Of a stretch of DNA of 64,000 nucleotides, positions 36,101-50,839 are shown piece by piece. A program made the position numbers and the translations under genes. Below the pieces are notes generated by a model. It did not search any database. It saw only the letters and a program-made list of their open reading frames with translations, and was not told the DNA's origin. The stretch's first letter is position 1; the number at the start of each line of letters is the position of its first letter. This stretch comes from Gentiana macrophylla (lineage: Eukaryota; Streptophyta; Magnoliopsida; Gentianales; Gentianaceae): contig JAOBSW010001084.1 of NCBI GenBank assembly GCA_026214975.1, forward strand, positions 62,001 to 126,000, read 5' to 3'.

Positions 36101-36887
36101 GAACCCTAAAGTTTGAGTCGGTCCCACAAAGATAACTTAATAAATTATGAACCTTTCGTTGTAAGATTTAATTATATTTTAGCTTCTTAATCTTGTAAAG
36201 TACTTTTTACTTACCTCAATTTCATGTATTGTTGCATGTTTTTGGGGTGAGAAGACGAACAGGTTGAGCATGTGATGGATGATGACTTTGGGGACGATGT
36301 TTGAGTCCAAGTTTCACTTAATGTTTTCTGTTTCATTTATTATAAGATGTATCAAACTATTTTATTATTTCAATATCAAGACAAGCGTCGTACTTTCTTT
36401 AAGGCATTGTAAGATTTTTTGTTTAACTTTCATTTTGGGCATCGTATGTTGTAAGCTACCTTGTTGTTGTTGATGATATATGGGCCCACTGGGCCGGGTT
36501 GTTTGTAACTTGTCCAGGCCCATTATAAGTTTTAGCATTCCTCTGTGTTTGTGTATGTGGTAGGCCTTGTCCGTGTCTTGTGGTCTAGGAAAGAGAGTAG
36601 TAGAGGGGAGGGAGCTTACGTGAAAATAATTAGGTGGCTAGTTAACAATTAATAACACACGTACGTGTGTAGCTAAAAGACTAAACATCGTAAAATTCTT
36701 GGTAAGGCACAAGTCTAGATCGCGATGTGTGGGTGTTCAGATAAAGTGGATAACTTCGTAAGTCATTGGACCCTACGTACGGAGGAACACCACCCCGTAA
36801 GTCCGAGACCCTATGTACGGAGGGACTGCACCGAGCGTGTACACTATCAGGTTTTCACCCGTTGATATTTGTGTGATCCGCTTATCT
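33164..36887. repeat. Satellite array with alternating orientation
   Basis: Forward at about 33164-33662 (two truncated units), reverse at 33663-33857, forward at 33858-35718, and reverse at 35719-36887. Near 34197 and 34436 there are partial monomers with about 240-bp spacing. No gene is seen. Confidence 0.87.
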
Positions 36888-39800
36888 TTGTTACATCATC
36901 ATTCAAGGGCACTACGCATGGTGCTACCACCATAAAGTATCTGTCGTGTGCAACATATTGGCGGATCACACCAATATCAACGGGTGAAAACTCGATAGTG
37001 TACACGCTTCGGTCTTTGCCCCTCCGCACGTAGGGTCTTAGACTTACGGGTGGTGTTCCTCCGTATGTAGAGTCCAATGACTTACGGTTATCCACTTTAT
37101 CCGAACACCCACACATCACGATTTAGACTTGTGCCTTACCAAGAATATTACGATGATTAGTCTTTTAACTACACACGACGCCTGTTATTAATTGTTAACT
37201 AGCCGTAGATATTGGTGTGATCCGACAATATGTTGCACACGGATACTTTATGGTGAGTAGCACCAAGCGTAGTGCCTCTTGCGTCTTTTAATAAATGAAA
37301 TATAAAACATCAAGTGAAACTTGGACTTAATCATCGCCCCCAAAGTCATCATCCATCACATGCTCAACCTGTTCGTCTTCTCACCCCAAAAACATGCAAC
37401 AAAACATGAAATGGAGGTAAGTAAAAAGTACTTAGCAAGATTAAGAAGCTAAAATATAATTAAATCTTACAACGAAAGGTTCATAATATATTAAGTTATC
37501 TTTGTGAGACCGACTCAAACTTTAGGGATCACTTCATGCTCATCAACATGTCATGATTATTGGTTTGTAGACAAGCGTAGTGCTTGGACCACAATGTTAT
37601 CATACCAATAATCATCGTAATATTCTTGGTAAGGCACAAGTCTATATCGCGATGTGTGGGTGTTCGGATAAAGTGGATAACTTCGTAAGTCTTTGGACCC
37701 TAGGTACGGAGGAACACCACCCCGTAAGTCCGAGACCCTACGTACGGAGGGACTGCACCGAGCGTGTACACTATCAGGTTTTCACCCGTTGATATTGGTG
37801 TGATCCGCCAACTCAAACTTTAGGGATCAGTTCATGCTCATCAACATGTCATGATTATTGGTTTGTAGCATAGCTTATCTTTGTTACATCATCATTCAAG
37901 GGCACTACGCTTGGTGCAACTCACCATAAAGTATCTGTGTGCAACATATTGGCGGCTGGGCCGGGTTGTTTGTAACTGGGCCAGGCCCTTTATAAGTTTT
38001 AGCATTCCTCAATGTTTGTGTATGTTAGGTTTGTCGTGTCTTGTGGTCTAGGAAAGAGAGTAGTAGAGGTGAGAGAGCTTACGTGAAAATACTTAGTCGT
38101 TTAACTACTAATACTCAAGTAAGCTCTCTCACCTCTACTACTCTCTTTCCTAGACCACAAGACACGGACAAGGCCTAGCATGTCCTGATTATTGGGTTTG
38201 GTTTGTAGCATAGCTTATCTTTGTTACATCATCATTCAAGGGCACTACGCATGGTGCAACTCACCATAAAGTATCTCAGGTGCAACATATTGGCGGATCA
38301 CACCAATATCAAGACAAGCGTCGTACTTCATTTAAGGCTTTGTAAGATTTGTTTCACCCGTTGATATTGGTGTGATCCGCGAATATGTTGCACACAGAAA
38401 TCTTACAACGAAAGGTTCATAATTTATTAAGTTATCTTTGTGAGACCGACTCAAACTTTAGGGATCACTTCATGCTCATCAACATGTCATGATTATTGGT
38501 TTGTAGCATAGCTTATCTTTGTTACATCATCATTCAAGGGCACTACGCATGGTGCAACTCACCATAAAGTATCTGTGTGCAACATATTGGCGGATCACAC
38601 CAATATCAACGGGTGAAAACTCGATAGTGTACACGCCGGTGCGATCCTCACTTGATGTTTGATACATCTCAACCCGGCCCATTATAAACCCATTTAATTC
38701 TCACGCACGTCTCATTTATTAATTTTTAACTAGCCACATAAGTATTTTCAAGTAAGCTCTCTCACCTCTACTACACTCTTAGGGATCACTTCATTCTCAT
38801 CAACATGTCATGATTATTGGTGCCTTACCAAGAACCCGATAGTGTACACGCTCGGTGCGATCCCTCCGCACGTATGGTCTCGGACTTACGGGGTGGGGTT
38901 CCTCCGCACGTAGAGTCCAATGACTTACGGTTATCCACTTTATCTCGAACGCCCACACATCGCGATCTAGACTTGTGCCTTACCAAGAATATTACGATGA
39001 TTAGTCTTTTAACTACAAACGTACGTCTGTTATTAATTGTTAACTAGCCACATAAGTATTTTCAAGTAAGCTCCCTCACCTCTACTACTCTCTTTCCTAG
39101 ACCACAAGACACGGACAAGGCCTAGCACATACACATACATAGAGGAATGCTAAAACTTATAATCGGCCTGGAGCAGTTACAAACAACCCGGCCCAGTGGG
39201 CCCATATATCATCAACAACTACAAGGTAGCTTACAACATACGATGCCCAAAATGAAAGTTAAACAAAAATCTTACAAAGCCTTAAAGAAAGTACGACGCT
39301 TGTCTTGATATTGAAATAACAACATAGTTTGATACATCTTAATATCTCTAAAGTTTGAGTCAAATGGATATTGGTTTGTAGTGCCCCAATGGCTATATGG
39401 TTTATAACACACGTTCGTGATAAACTTAATAAATTTCAATTATATCCCCAATTTATGATATTGGTGCTACAAGACACGGACAAGGCCTAGCACATACACA
39501 AACATTGAGGTATGCTAAAACTTATAATGGGCCTGGACCAATTACAAACAACCCGGCCCAGTGGGCCCATATATCATCAACAACTACAAGGTAGCATACA
39601 ACATACGATGCCCAAAACGAAAGTAAAACAACAAATCTTACAAAGCCTTAAAGAAAGTACGACGCTTGTCTTGATATTGAAATAACAAAATAGTTTGATA
39701 CATCTTATAATAAATGAAACGGAAAACATCAAGTGAAACTTGGACTCAAACATCGTCCCCAAAATCATCATCCATCACATGCTCAACCTATTCGTCTTCT

Positions 39801-42800
39801 CACCCCAAAAACATGCAACAAAACATGAAATTGAGGTAAGTAAAAAGTACTTAGCAAGATTAAGAATCTAAAATATAATTAAATCTTACAACGAAAGGTT
39901 CATAATATATTAAGTTATCTTTGTGAGACCGACTCAAGCTTGAGGTAATTTATTAAGTTATCTTTGTGAGACCGACTCAAACTTTAGGGTTCACTTCATG
40001 CTCATCAACATGTCGTGATTATTGGTTTGTAGCATAGTTTATCTTTGTTACATCATCAATCAAGGGCACTACGCATGGTGCAACTCACCATAAAGTATCT
40101 GTGTGCAACATACGGGCAGATCACACTAATATCAACGGGTGAAAACCTGATAGTGTACACGCTCGGTGCAGTCCCTCCGTACGTAGGGTCTCGGACTTAC
40201 GGGGTGGTGTTCCTCCGTACGTAGGGTCCAAAGACTTGTGCCTTACCCACCCGTTGAACAGCTTACGAAAGTAAAACAACAAATCTTACAAAGCCTTAAA
40301 GAAAGTACGACGCTTGTCTTGATATTGAAATAACAACATAGTTTGATACATCTTATAATAAATGAAACGGAAAACATCAAGTGAAACTTGGACTCAAACA
40401 TCGTCCGCAAAGTCATCATCCATCACATGCTCAACCTGTTCGTCTTCTCACCCCAAAAACATGCAACAAAACATGAAATTGAGGTAAGTAAAGAGTACAT
40501 AGCAAGATTAAGAAGCTAAAATATAATTAAATCTTACAACGAATGGTTCATAATATATTAAGTTATCTTTGTGAGACCGACTCAAACTTTAGGGTTCACG
40601 TGGTGTTCATCAACATGTCATGATTATTGGTTTGTAGCATAGCTTATCTTTGTTACATCATCATTCAAGGGCACTACGCATGGTGCAACTCACCATAAAG
40701 TATCTATGTGCAACATATTGGCGGATCTCACCAATATCCATTGGAGAAAACCCCATAGTGTACACGCTCGGTGCGGTCCCCCCGTACGTAGGGTCTCGGA
40801 CTTACGGGGTGGGGTTCCTCCGTACGTAGAGTCCAATGACTTACGAAGTTATCCACTTTATCTGAACGCTATAAACCAATAATCATGACATGTTGATGAG
40901 CATGATGTGATCCCTAAAGTTTGAGTCGGTCTCACAAAGACGTACGTGTGTAGTTAAAAGACTAGTATTTTCAAGTAAGCTCTCTCACCTCTACTACTCT
41001 CTTTCCTAGACCACAAGACACGGACAAGGCCTAGCACATACAGAAACACAGAGGAATGCTAAAACTTATAATTGGCCTGGACCAGTTACAAACAACCCGG
41101 CCCAGTTGTGCCCTTGTATCTGGTTGAGAGTAGTAGAGGTGAGGGAGCATACTTGAAAATACTTAGGTGGCTAGTTAACAATTAATAACAGACGTACGTG
41201 TGTAGTTAAAAGACTAATCATCGTAATATTCTTGGTAAGGCACAAGTCTATATCGCGATGTGTGGGTGTTCGGATAAAGTGGATAACTTCGTAAGTCTTT
41301 GGACCCTACGTACGGAGGAACACCACCCCGTAAGTCCGAGACACGACGTACGGAGGGACTGCACCGAGCGTGTACACTATCAGGTTTTATAGCGTAGCTT
41401 ATCTTTGTTACATCATCATTCAAGGGCACTACGCATGGTGCAACTCACCATAAAGTATCCGTGTGCAACATATTGGCGGATCACACCCGCCAATATGTTG
41501 CACACGGATACTTTATGGTGAGTTGCACCAAGCGTAGTGCCATTGAATGATGATGTAACAAAGATAATCTATGCTACAAACCAATAATCACGACATGTTG
41601 ATGAGCATGAAGTGAACCCTAAAGTTTGAGACGGTCTCACAAAGATAACTTAATATATTATGAACCTTTCGTTGTAAGATTTAATTATATGTGGGTTCTC
41701 TCACCTCTACTACTCTCTTTCCTAGACCACAAGACACGGACAAGGCCTAGCACATACACAAACACTGACGAATGCTAAAACTTATAATGGGCCTGGACCA
41801 GTTACAAACAACCCGGCCCAGTAGGCCCATATATCATCAACAACTACAAGGTAGCTTACAACATACGATGCCCAAAACGAAAGTAAAACAACAAATCTTA
41901 CAAAGCCTTAAAGAAAGTACGACGCTTGTCTTGATATTGAAATAACAAAATAGTTTGATACATCTTATAATAAATGAAATAGAAAACATCAAGTGAATCT
42001 TGGACTCAAACATCGTCCCCAAAGTCAACATCCATCACATGCTCAAGCTGTTCGTCATCTCACCCCAAAAACATGCAAGAAAACATGAAATGGAGGTAAG
42101 TAAAAAGTACTTAGCAAGATTAAGAAGCTAAAATATAATTAAATCTTACAACGAAAGGTTCATAATTTATTAAGCTATCTTTGTAACACCGCCTCAAACT
42201 TTAGGGATCACTTCATGCTCATCAACATGTCATGATTATTGGTTTATAGCGTAGCTTATCTTTGTTACATCATCATTCAAGGGCACTACGCTTGGTGGTA
42301 CTCACCATAAAGTATCCGTGTGCAACATATTGGCGGATCACACCAATATCAACGGGTGAAAACCTGATAGTGTACACGCTCGGTGCAGTCCCTCCGTACG
42401 TAGGGTCTCGGACTTACGGGGTGGTGTTCCTCCGTACGTAGGGTCCAAAGACTTACGAAGTTATCCACTTTATCTGAACGCCCACACATCGCGATATAGA
42501 CTAGTGCCTTACCGAGAATGCTACGGTGTTTAGTCTTTTAACTACACACGTACGTCTGTTATTAATTGTTAACTAGCCACCTAAGTATTTTCAAGTAAGC
42601 TCCCTCACCTCTACTACTCTCTTTCCTAGACCACAAGACACAGACAAGGCCTAGCACATACACAAACACTGAGTTATGATAACATTTATAATGGGCCTGG
42701 CCCAGTTACAAACAAAGCGTGTACACTATCAGGTTTTCACCCGTTGATATTGGTGGTAGCTTACAACATACGATGCCCAAAATGAAAGTAAAACAACAAA

Positions 42801-45800
42801 TCTTACAAAGCCTTAAAGAAAGTACGACGCTTGTACTTTCTTTAAGACTTTGTAAGATTTGTTGTTTTACTTTCATTTTGGGCATCGTATGTTGTATGCT
42901 ACCTTGTAGTTGTTGATGATATATGGGCCCACTGGGCCGGGTTGTGTGTAACTGGTCCAGGCCCATTATAAGTTTTAGCATTCCTCTGTGTTTGTGTATG
43001 TGCTAGGCCTTGTCCGTGTCTTGTGGTCTATATCGCGATGTGTGGGTGTTCGGATAAAGTGGATAACTTCGTAAGTCATTGGACTCTACGTACGGAGGAA
43101 CCCCACCCCGTAAGTCCGAGACACGACGTACGAAGGGTCTCATCAACATGTCATGTTTACGTCTGTTCGGACACGAATACATCTCTTTATACTTTATCCA
43201 CGCTATCAATCCAAGGTAACTTACAACAAGATTGGCACCAAGTATAGTTTGATCCCAAAGTAATCATTCATTTATTATAAGATGTATCAAACTATGTTGT
43301 TATTTCAATATCAAGACAAGCGTCGTACTTTCTTTAAGGCTTTGTAAGATTTCTTGTTTAACTTTCATTTTGGGCATCGTATGTTGTAAGCTACCTTGTT
43401 GTTGTTGATGACTTAAACATCGTCCCCAAAGTCATCATCCATCACATGCTCAACTTGTTCGTCTTCTCACCCCAAAAACATGCAACAAAACATGAAATGG
43501 AGGTAAGTAAAAAGTACTTAGCAAGATTAAGAAGCCAAAATATAATTAAATCTTACAACGAAAGGTTCATAATTTAGCATACACAAACACAGAGGAATGC
43601 TAAAAGTTATAATGGGCCTGGCCCAGTTACAAACAACCCGGCCCAGTGGGCCCATATATCATCAACAACTACAAGGTAGCATACAACATACGATGCCCAA
43701 AACGAAAGTAAAACAACAAATCTTACAAAGCCTTAAAGAAAGTACGACGCTTGTCTTGATATTGAAATAACAACATAGTTTGATACATCTTATAATAAAT
43801 GAAACGGAAAACAACCCGGCCCAGTGGGCCCATATATCATCAACAACAACAAGGTAGCTCACAACATACGATGCCCAAAATGAAAGTTAAACAACAAATC
43901 TTACAAAGCCTTAAATAAAGTACGACGCTTGTCTTGATATTGAAATAGTAGAGGTGAGAGAGCTTACTTGAAAATACTTAGGTGGCTAGTTAACAATTAA
44001 TAACAGACGTACGTGTGTAGTTAAAAGACTAATCATCGTAATATTATTGGTAAGGCACAAGTCTATATCACGATGTGTGGGTGTTCGGATAAAGTGGATA
44101 ACTTCGTAAGTCTTTGGACCCTACGTACGGAGGATTCACATGCTCAACATGTTCGTCTTCTCACCCCAAAAACATGCAACAAAACATGAAATGGAGGTAA
44201 GTAAAAAGTACTTAGGAAGATTAAGAAACTAAAATTTAATTAAATCTTACAACGAAAGGTTCATAATTTATTAAGTTATCTTTGTGGGACCGACTCAAAC
44301 TTTAGGGTTCACTTCATGCTGATCAACATGTCATGATTATTGGTTTGTAGCATAGCTTATCTTTGTTACATCATCATTCAATGGCACTATGCATGGTGCA
44401 ACTCACCATAAAGTTTCTGTGTGTAACATATTGGCGGATCACACCAATATCAACGGGTGAAAATCTGATAGTGTACACGCTCGGTGCAGTCCCTCCGTAC
44501 GTAGGGTCTCGGACTTACGGGGTGGTGTTCCTCCGTACGTAGGGTCCAAAGACTTACGAAGTTATCCACTATATCATCAACAACTACAAGGTAGCTTACA
44601 ACATACGATGCCCAAAACGAAAGTAAAACAACAAAACTTACAAAGCCTTAAAGAAAGTACGACGCTTGTCTTGATATTGAAATAACAACATAGTTTGATA
44701 CATCTTGTAATAAATGAAATGGAAAACATCAAGTGAAACTTGGACTCAAACATCGTCCCCAAAATCATCATCCATCACATGCTCAACCTCTTCGTCTTCT
44801 CACCCCAAAAACATGCAACAAAACATGAAATTGAGGTAAGTAAAAAGTATTTAGCAACATATTGGCGGATCACACCAATATCAACGTGTGAAAACCTGAT
44901 AGTGTACACGCTCGGTGCAGTCCCTCCGTACGTAGGGTCTCGGACTTACGGGGTGGTGTTCCACAAGACACGGACAAGGCCTAGCACATACACAAACACA
45001 GAGGAATGCTAAAAGTTATAATGGGCCTGGAGCAGTTACAAACAACCCGGCCCAGTGGGCCCATATATCATCAACAACTACAAGGTAGCATACAACATAC
45101 GATGCCCAAAAACATGCAACAAAACATGAAATTGAGGTAAGTAAAAAGTACTTAGCAAGATTAAGAAGCTAAAATATAATTAAATCTTACAACGAAAGGT
45201 TCATAATATATTAATTTATCTTTGTGAGACCGACTCAAACTTTAGGGATCACTTCATGCTCATCAACATGTCATGATTATTGGTTTGTAGCATAGCTTAT
45301 CTTTGTTACATCATCATTCAAGGGCACTACACATGGTGCAACTCACCATAAAGTATCTGTGTGCAACATATTGGCGGATCACACCAATATCAACGGGTGA
45401 AAACCTGATAGTGTACACGCTCGGTGCTGTCCCTCCGTACGTCGTGTCTCGGACTTACGGGGTGGGGTTCCTCCGTACGTAGGGTCCAAAGACTTACGAA
45501 GTTATCCACTTTATCCGAACACCCACACATCGCGAAATAGACTTGTGCCTTACCAAGAATATTACGATGATTAGTCTTTTAACTACAAACGTACGTCTGT
45601 TATTAATTGTTAACTAGCCACATAAGTATTTTCAAGTAAGCTCCCTCACCTCTACTACTCTCTTTCCTAGACCACAAGACACGGACAAGGCCTAGTACAT
45701 ACACAAACACTGATGAATGCTAAAACTTATAATGGGCCTGGACCAGTTACAAACAACCCGGCCCAGTGGGCCCATATATCTTCAACAACAACAAGGTAGC

Positions 45801-48800
45801 TTACAACATACGATGCCCAAAATGAAAGTTAAACAAAAAATCTTACAAAGCCTTAAATAAAGTACGACGCTTGTCTTGTTATTGAAATAACAACATAGTT
45901 TGATACATCTTATAATAAATGAAATATAAAACATCAAGTGAAACTTGGACTCAAACATCGTCACACTTTATCCGAACACCCACACATCACGATATGGACT
46001 CAAACATCGTCCCACTTTATTCGTTGTAAGATTTAATTATATTTTAGCTTCTTAATCTTGCTAAGTACTTTTTACTTACCTCAATTTCGTGTTTTGTTGC
46101 ATGTTTTTGTGGTGAGAAGACGAACAAGTTGAGCATGTGATGGATGACGACTTTGGGGACGATGTTTGAGTCCAAGTTTCACTTGATGTTTTATATTTCA
46201 TTTATTATAAGATGTATCAAACTATGTTGTTATTTCAATATCAAGACAAGCGTCGTACTTTCTTTAAGTCTTTGTAAGTTATGTTGTTTAACTTTCATTT
46301 TGGGCATCGTATGTTGTAAGCTTCCTTGTTGTTGTTGATGATATATGGGCCCACTGGGCCGGGTTGTTTGTAACTGGGCCAGGCCCATTATAAATGTTAT
46401 CATACCTCAGTGTTTGTGTATGTGCTAGGCCTTGTCCGTGTCTGGTGGTCTAGGAAAGAGAGTAGTAGAGGTGAGGGAGCTTACTTGAAAATACTTATGT
46501 GGCTAGTTAACAATTAATAACAGACGTACGTTTGTAGTTAAAAGACTAATCATCGTAATATTCTTGGTAAGGCACAAGTCTATATCCCGATGTGTGGGTG
46601 TTCGGATGTGTATGTGCTAGGCCTTGTCCGTGTCTTGTGGTCTAGGAACAAAACATGAAATGGAGGTAAGTAAAAAGTACTTAGCAAGATTAAGAAGCTA
46701 AAATATAATTAAATCTTACAACGAAAGGTAAAATATAATTAAATCTTACAACGAAAGGTTCATAATTTATTAAGTTATCTTTGTGAGACCGACTCAATCT
46801 TTAGGGTTCACTTCATGCTCATCAACATGTCGTGATTATTGGTTTGTAGTGTAGCTTATCTTTGTTACATCATCATTCAAGGGCACTACGCATGGTGCTA
46901 CTCACCATAAAGTATCCGTGTGCAACATATTGGCGGATCACACCAATATCAACGGGTGAAAACCTGATAGTGTACACGCTCGGTGCAGTCCCTCCGTACG
47001 TAGGGTCTCGGACTTACGGGGTGGTGTTCCTCCGTACGTAGAGTCCAAAGACTTATGAAGTTATCCACTTTATCCGAACGCCCACACATCGCGATATAGA
47101 CTTGTGCCTTACCAAGTTAAACAACAAATCTTACAAAGACTTAAAGAAAGTACGACGCTTGTCTTGATATTGAAATAACAACATAGTTTGATACATCTTA
47201 TAATAAATGAAATATAAAACATCAAGTGAAACTTGGACTCAAACATCGTCCCCCCGTCATCATCCATCACATGCTCAACATGTTCGTCTTCTCACCCCAA
47301 AAACATGCAACAAAACATGAAATTGAGGTAAGTAAAAAGTACTTAGCAAGATTAAGAAGCTAAAATATAATTAAATCTTACAACGAAAGGTTCATAATTT
47401 ATTAAGTTATCTTTGTGAGACCGTGTCAAACTTTAGGGAAAGAGAGTAGTAGAGGTGAGGGAGCTTACTTGAAAAAACTTATGTGGCTAGTTAACAATTA
47501 ATAACAGACGTACGTTTGTAGTTAAAACGGGTCCAGGCCCATTATAACTTTTAGCATTCCTCTGTGTTTGTGTATGTGCCCGTAAGTCCGAGACCCTACG
47601 TACGGAGGGACTGCACCGAGCGTGTACACTATCAGGTTTTCACCCGTTGATATTGGTGTGATCCGCCAATATGTTGCACACAGATACTTTATGGTGAGTA
47701 GCCCATACCAAACACTATGATATGTAACAAAGATAAGCTATGCTACTTATAATGGGCCTGGACCAGTTACAAACAACCCGGCCCAGTGGGCCCATATATC
47801 ATCAACAACAACAAGGTAGCATACAACATACGATGCCCAAAATGAAAAAAAGAGAGTATTAGAGGTGAGGGAGCTTACGTGAAAATACATAGGTGGCTAG
47901 TTAAGAATTAATAACAGACGTACGTGTGTAGCTAAAAGACTAAACATCGTAAAATTCTTGGTAAGGCACAAGTCTAGATCGCGATGTGTGGGCGTTCGGA
48001 TAAAGTGGATAACTGCGTAAGTCTTTGGACCCTACGTACGGAGGAACACCACCCCGTAAGTCCGAGACCCTACGTACGGAGGGACTGCACCGAGCGTGTA
48101 CACTATCAGGTTTTCACCCATTGATATTTGTGTGATCCGCGAATATGTTGCACAGATACTTTATGGTGAGTTGCACCATGCGTAGTGCCCTTGAATGATG
48201 ATGTAACAAAGATAAGCTATGCTACAAACCAATAATCACGACATGTTGATGAGCATGAATTGAACCCTAAAGTTTGAGTCGGTCTCACAAAGATAACTTA
48301 ATAAATTATGAACCTTTCGTTGTAAGATTTAATTATATTTTAGCTTCTTAATCTTGCTAAGTACTTTTTACTTACCTCAATTTCATGTTTTGTTGCATGT
48401 TTTTGGGGTGAGAAGACGAACAGGTTGAGCATGTGATGGATGATGACTTTGGGGACGATGTTTAAGTCCAGGTTTCACTTGATGTTTTGTATTTCATTTA
48501 TTATAAGATGTATCAAACTATGTTGTTATTTCAATATCAAGACAAGCGTCGTACTTTCTTTAAGGCTTTGTAAGATTTGTTGTTTTACTTTCGTTTTGGG
48601 CATCGTATGTTGTATGCTACCTTGTAGTTGTTGATGATATATGGGCCCACTGGGCCGGGTTGTTTGTGACTGGGCCAGGCCCATTATAAATGTTATCATA
48701 CCTCAATGTTTGTGTATGTGCTAGGCCTTGGCCATGTCTTGTGGTCTAGGAAAGAGAGTAGTAGAGGTGAGGGAGCTTACGTGAAAATACTTAGGTGGCT

Positions 48801-48973
48801 AGTTAACAATTAATAACAGACGTACGTTTGTAGTTAAAAGACTAATCATCGTAATATTCTTGGTAAGGCACAAGTCCATATCGCGATGTGTGGGTGTTCG
48901 GATAAAGTGGATAACTTCGTAAGTCTTTGGACCCTACGTACGTAGGAACACCACCCCGTAAGTCCGAGACCCT
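36888..48973. repeat. Scrambled satellite domain
   Basis: Satellite pieces of roughly 50-1000 bp alternate in orientation at more than twenty joints, for example near 37206, 37280, 37600, 37808, 37955, 38108, 38340, 38395, 40867, 40970, 41110, 41390, 41487, 41696, 42716, 42835, 43410, 43945, 44133, 46020, 46640, 47430, 47740 and 47848. Small spacers of mixed short pieces occur at 38630-38700, 39340-39475, 43135-43260 and 45960-46020. No gene is seen. Confidence 0.85.
48969..48973. repeat. Left target site duplication of the Athila-type element
   Basis: accct is repeated at 56195-56199. The empty site elsewhere reads gagaccctacgtacgg. Confidence 0.93.
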
Positions 48974-50825
48974 TGATGGACGTATTTTCTACGGTCCGGT
49001 CAAACAAAGACTCGAAACCATAGCAGAATCTACCCTCTAACCGGCAGTGTACCGGGTCGAGTGTAGGATAGTGCTTGAGGAGTCCGAGGTCGATCCCACA
49101 GAGATTGGGCTTTGAATACCACAGTTGACGTATTTCTCAGTTCAGGTCAACAAGATAGATATGAAGCTATACTATTGCATGAATGAAAGATTACACTATT
49201 CGGATTTCTAACAGATTAAAAGAAAGTATGGCCGAACTACGATCCAACGAGTTACTTTACCATTAGAAAGATTACCCCGGGAGTGTGTTTTACCTCACCT
49301 AGCCGTCTAACGATAATTCATAGGATAAACCCCCGTATTGGAACCGAACTTGATGACTAGGGAGTCAATCTAGTACACGGGTAGGTGTCAGACTACCTTT
49401 CAAGCCCAAAACTTCTACGGTCCCGAAACCCCGTTCCCACACGTCGCCGCAACATACATTTATAAGCTAACGTGTGTGCAACTATGAAAAAGGTTGTCAA
49501 TCTCATTCAAAGCTATTAAAACAATCAAAACAAGTTTCGTGATGTGAATTATCGATTAGAACGTTAAATTACGCGCTACGCCACCTCCCGGTTCGTCTCT
49601 CTAATGGTGTTTCACCCACCTTCACATAGTTCAACCATACGAAGAATCTAGCTACTCATAATCGAATCTACGTTATACAAACAAGATAAAAGCATCACAA
49701 CAACAATAAAACAACAAGAACACATACCCATTTCGATTCAAATTGAAGAACCAAATTCGAGCCCCAAAAGGGACAAATCTTGTCACTTGAAATGTTACAA
49801 ATCGAAGCTAAAAGTTGTATAATCAAAGAGAGGATCGAAAGACGATTCTAATGATATATAGCACGTTATCTAACACCTTGGGACGAAGAAAATCGCCCAA
49901 AATCGCCTAAGAGAAGTTGGGGGGCGGCTGTTCTCGTTCTCTGCTGTTCTGGTGTGTTTTTATAGGTCCAGGGGGTCATCCGTACGGACAAAAGGGCTGT
50001 CCGTACGGACATTTCTCTGGTTTTTGCCTCTGCTCCATTTCTGACAGCTTTGCAGTAAACACTTCATAACTTCTTCATCCAAGCTCCGATTGGGGTGATT
50101 CAAAAACCATCAGAAAGATCTTTGAATTATCTACAACTTTCATCAAGAAGTCGGGTTCTGAAAATGTCTCCAAGTGTGACCAACATGCCCCTGAAGTGAC
50201 TGGTTTCAGAATAATTTCAGACAGTTCTGCAGTAAAAACACCATAACTTCTTCATCCGAGCTCCTATTGGGGTGATTCAAAAACCATTAGAAATCTCTTT
50301 CAGTTATCTACAACTTTCATGAAGAAACAATGACCAGAAAACGCCTCCATCATAGGTCAAAAGGCTGCTGAACAAGAACAGTCTGCTGAGCCGGTCTTTT
50401 TCTCAGCAAGGTTGCTGACTTTCAGTCCGCTGAGCTTAATTTCAGCAGGTTGCTGAGCTCAAAGTATGCTGAACTGATCTGAGGCAGTTCCACTTCAACT
50501 TCCTTTTCTTCCTTGGCTCATTCTTGCGCCTTGATCATACTTTTCATCACAAATAGTCGTCTTCTGGACTCTCGAGACACTCCAGTCCTGCATCCATATG
50601 AAACAACAAGAAAACGTGTAACCCCGAAAACTACGGGTGCTCTGGGAAAACGAGTATAAAATGCTCAGAATAGGTCGAGTTTACGGAAAACCGACAGTTG
50701 CTCGACACGCAATAAAACCTCATTTCATACTCCAAATAGGGTCTAAACTTACCCGAATCATGCCAGAAATGTGATAATCGTGGGCTAAACTGTACAGAAA
50801 TGTACTGTAAAGTTGGTTCCTATCA
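48974..50825 (-). repeat. 3' LTR of the Athila-type element (1852 bp)
   Basis: It matches 54459-56194 in its outer parts (ctctaaccggcagtg, cacgttatctaacaccttgg, ccatatgaaa, atcgtgggctaaactgtaca). Its middle, about 49907-50565, is unlike the other LTR. That middle contains ccgtacggac repeats, a roughly 177-bp direct duplication starting at about 50052 and 50229 (cataacttcttcatcc), and many tgctgag motifs (50365-50475). Confidence 0.9.
49957..49964 (-). promoter_or_regulatory. TATA box of the Athila-type 3' LTR
   Basis: TATAAAAA on the minus strand, in the LTR-specific middle segment. It lies at a position comparable to the TATATAAAG of the other LTR. Confidence 0.5.
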
Positions 50826-50839
50826 CCACCCCACACTTA
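50826..50839 (-). other. Polypurine tract of the Athila-type element
   Basis: The minus strand reads aagtgtggggtgg immediately before the TG of the 3' LTR, a common plant gypsy form. Similar sequences occur again at about 51601-51612 and 52170-52182. Confidence 0.85.
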
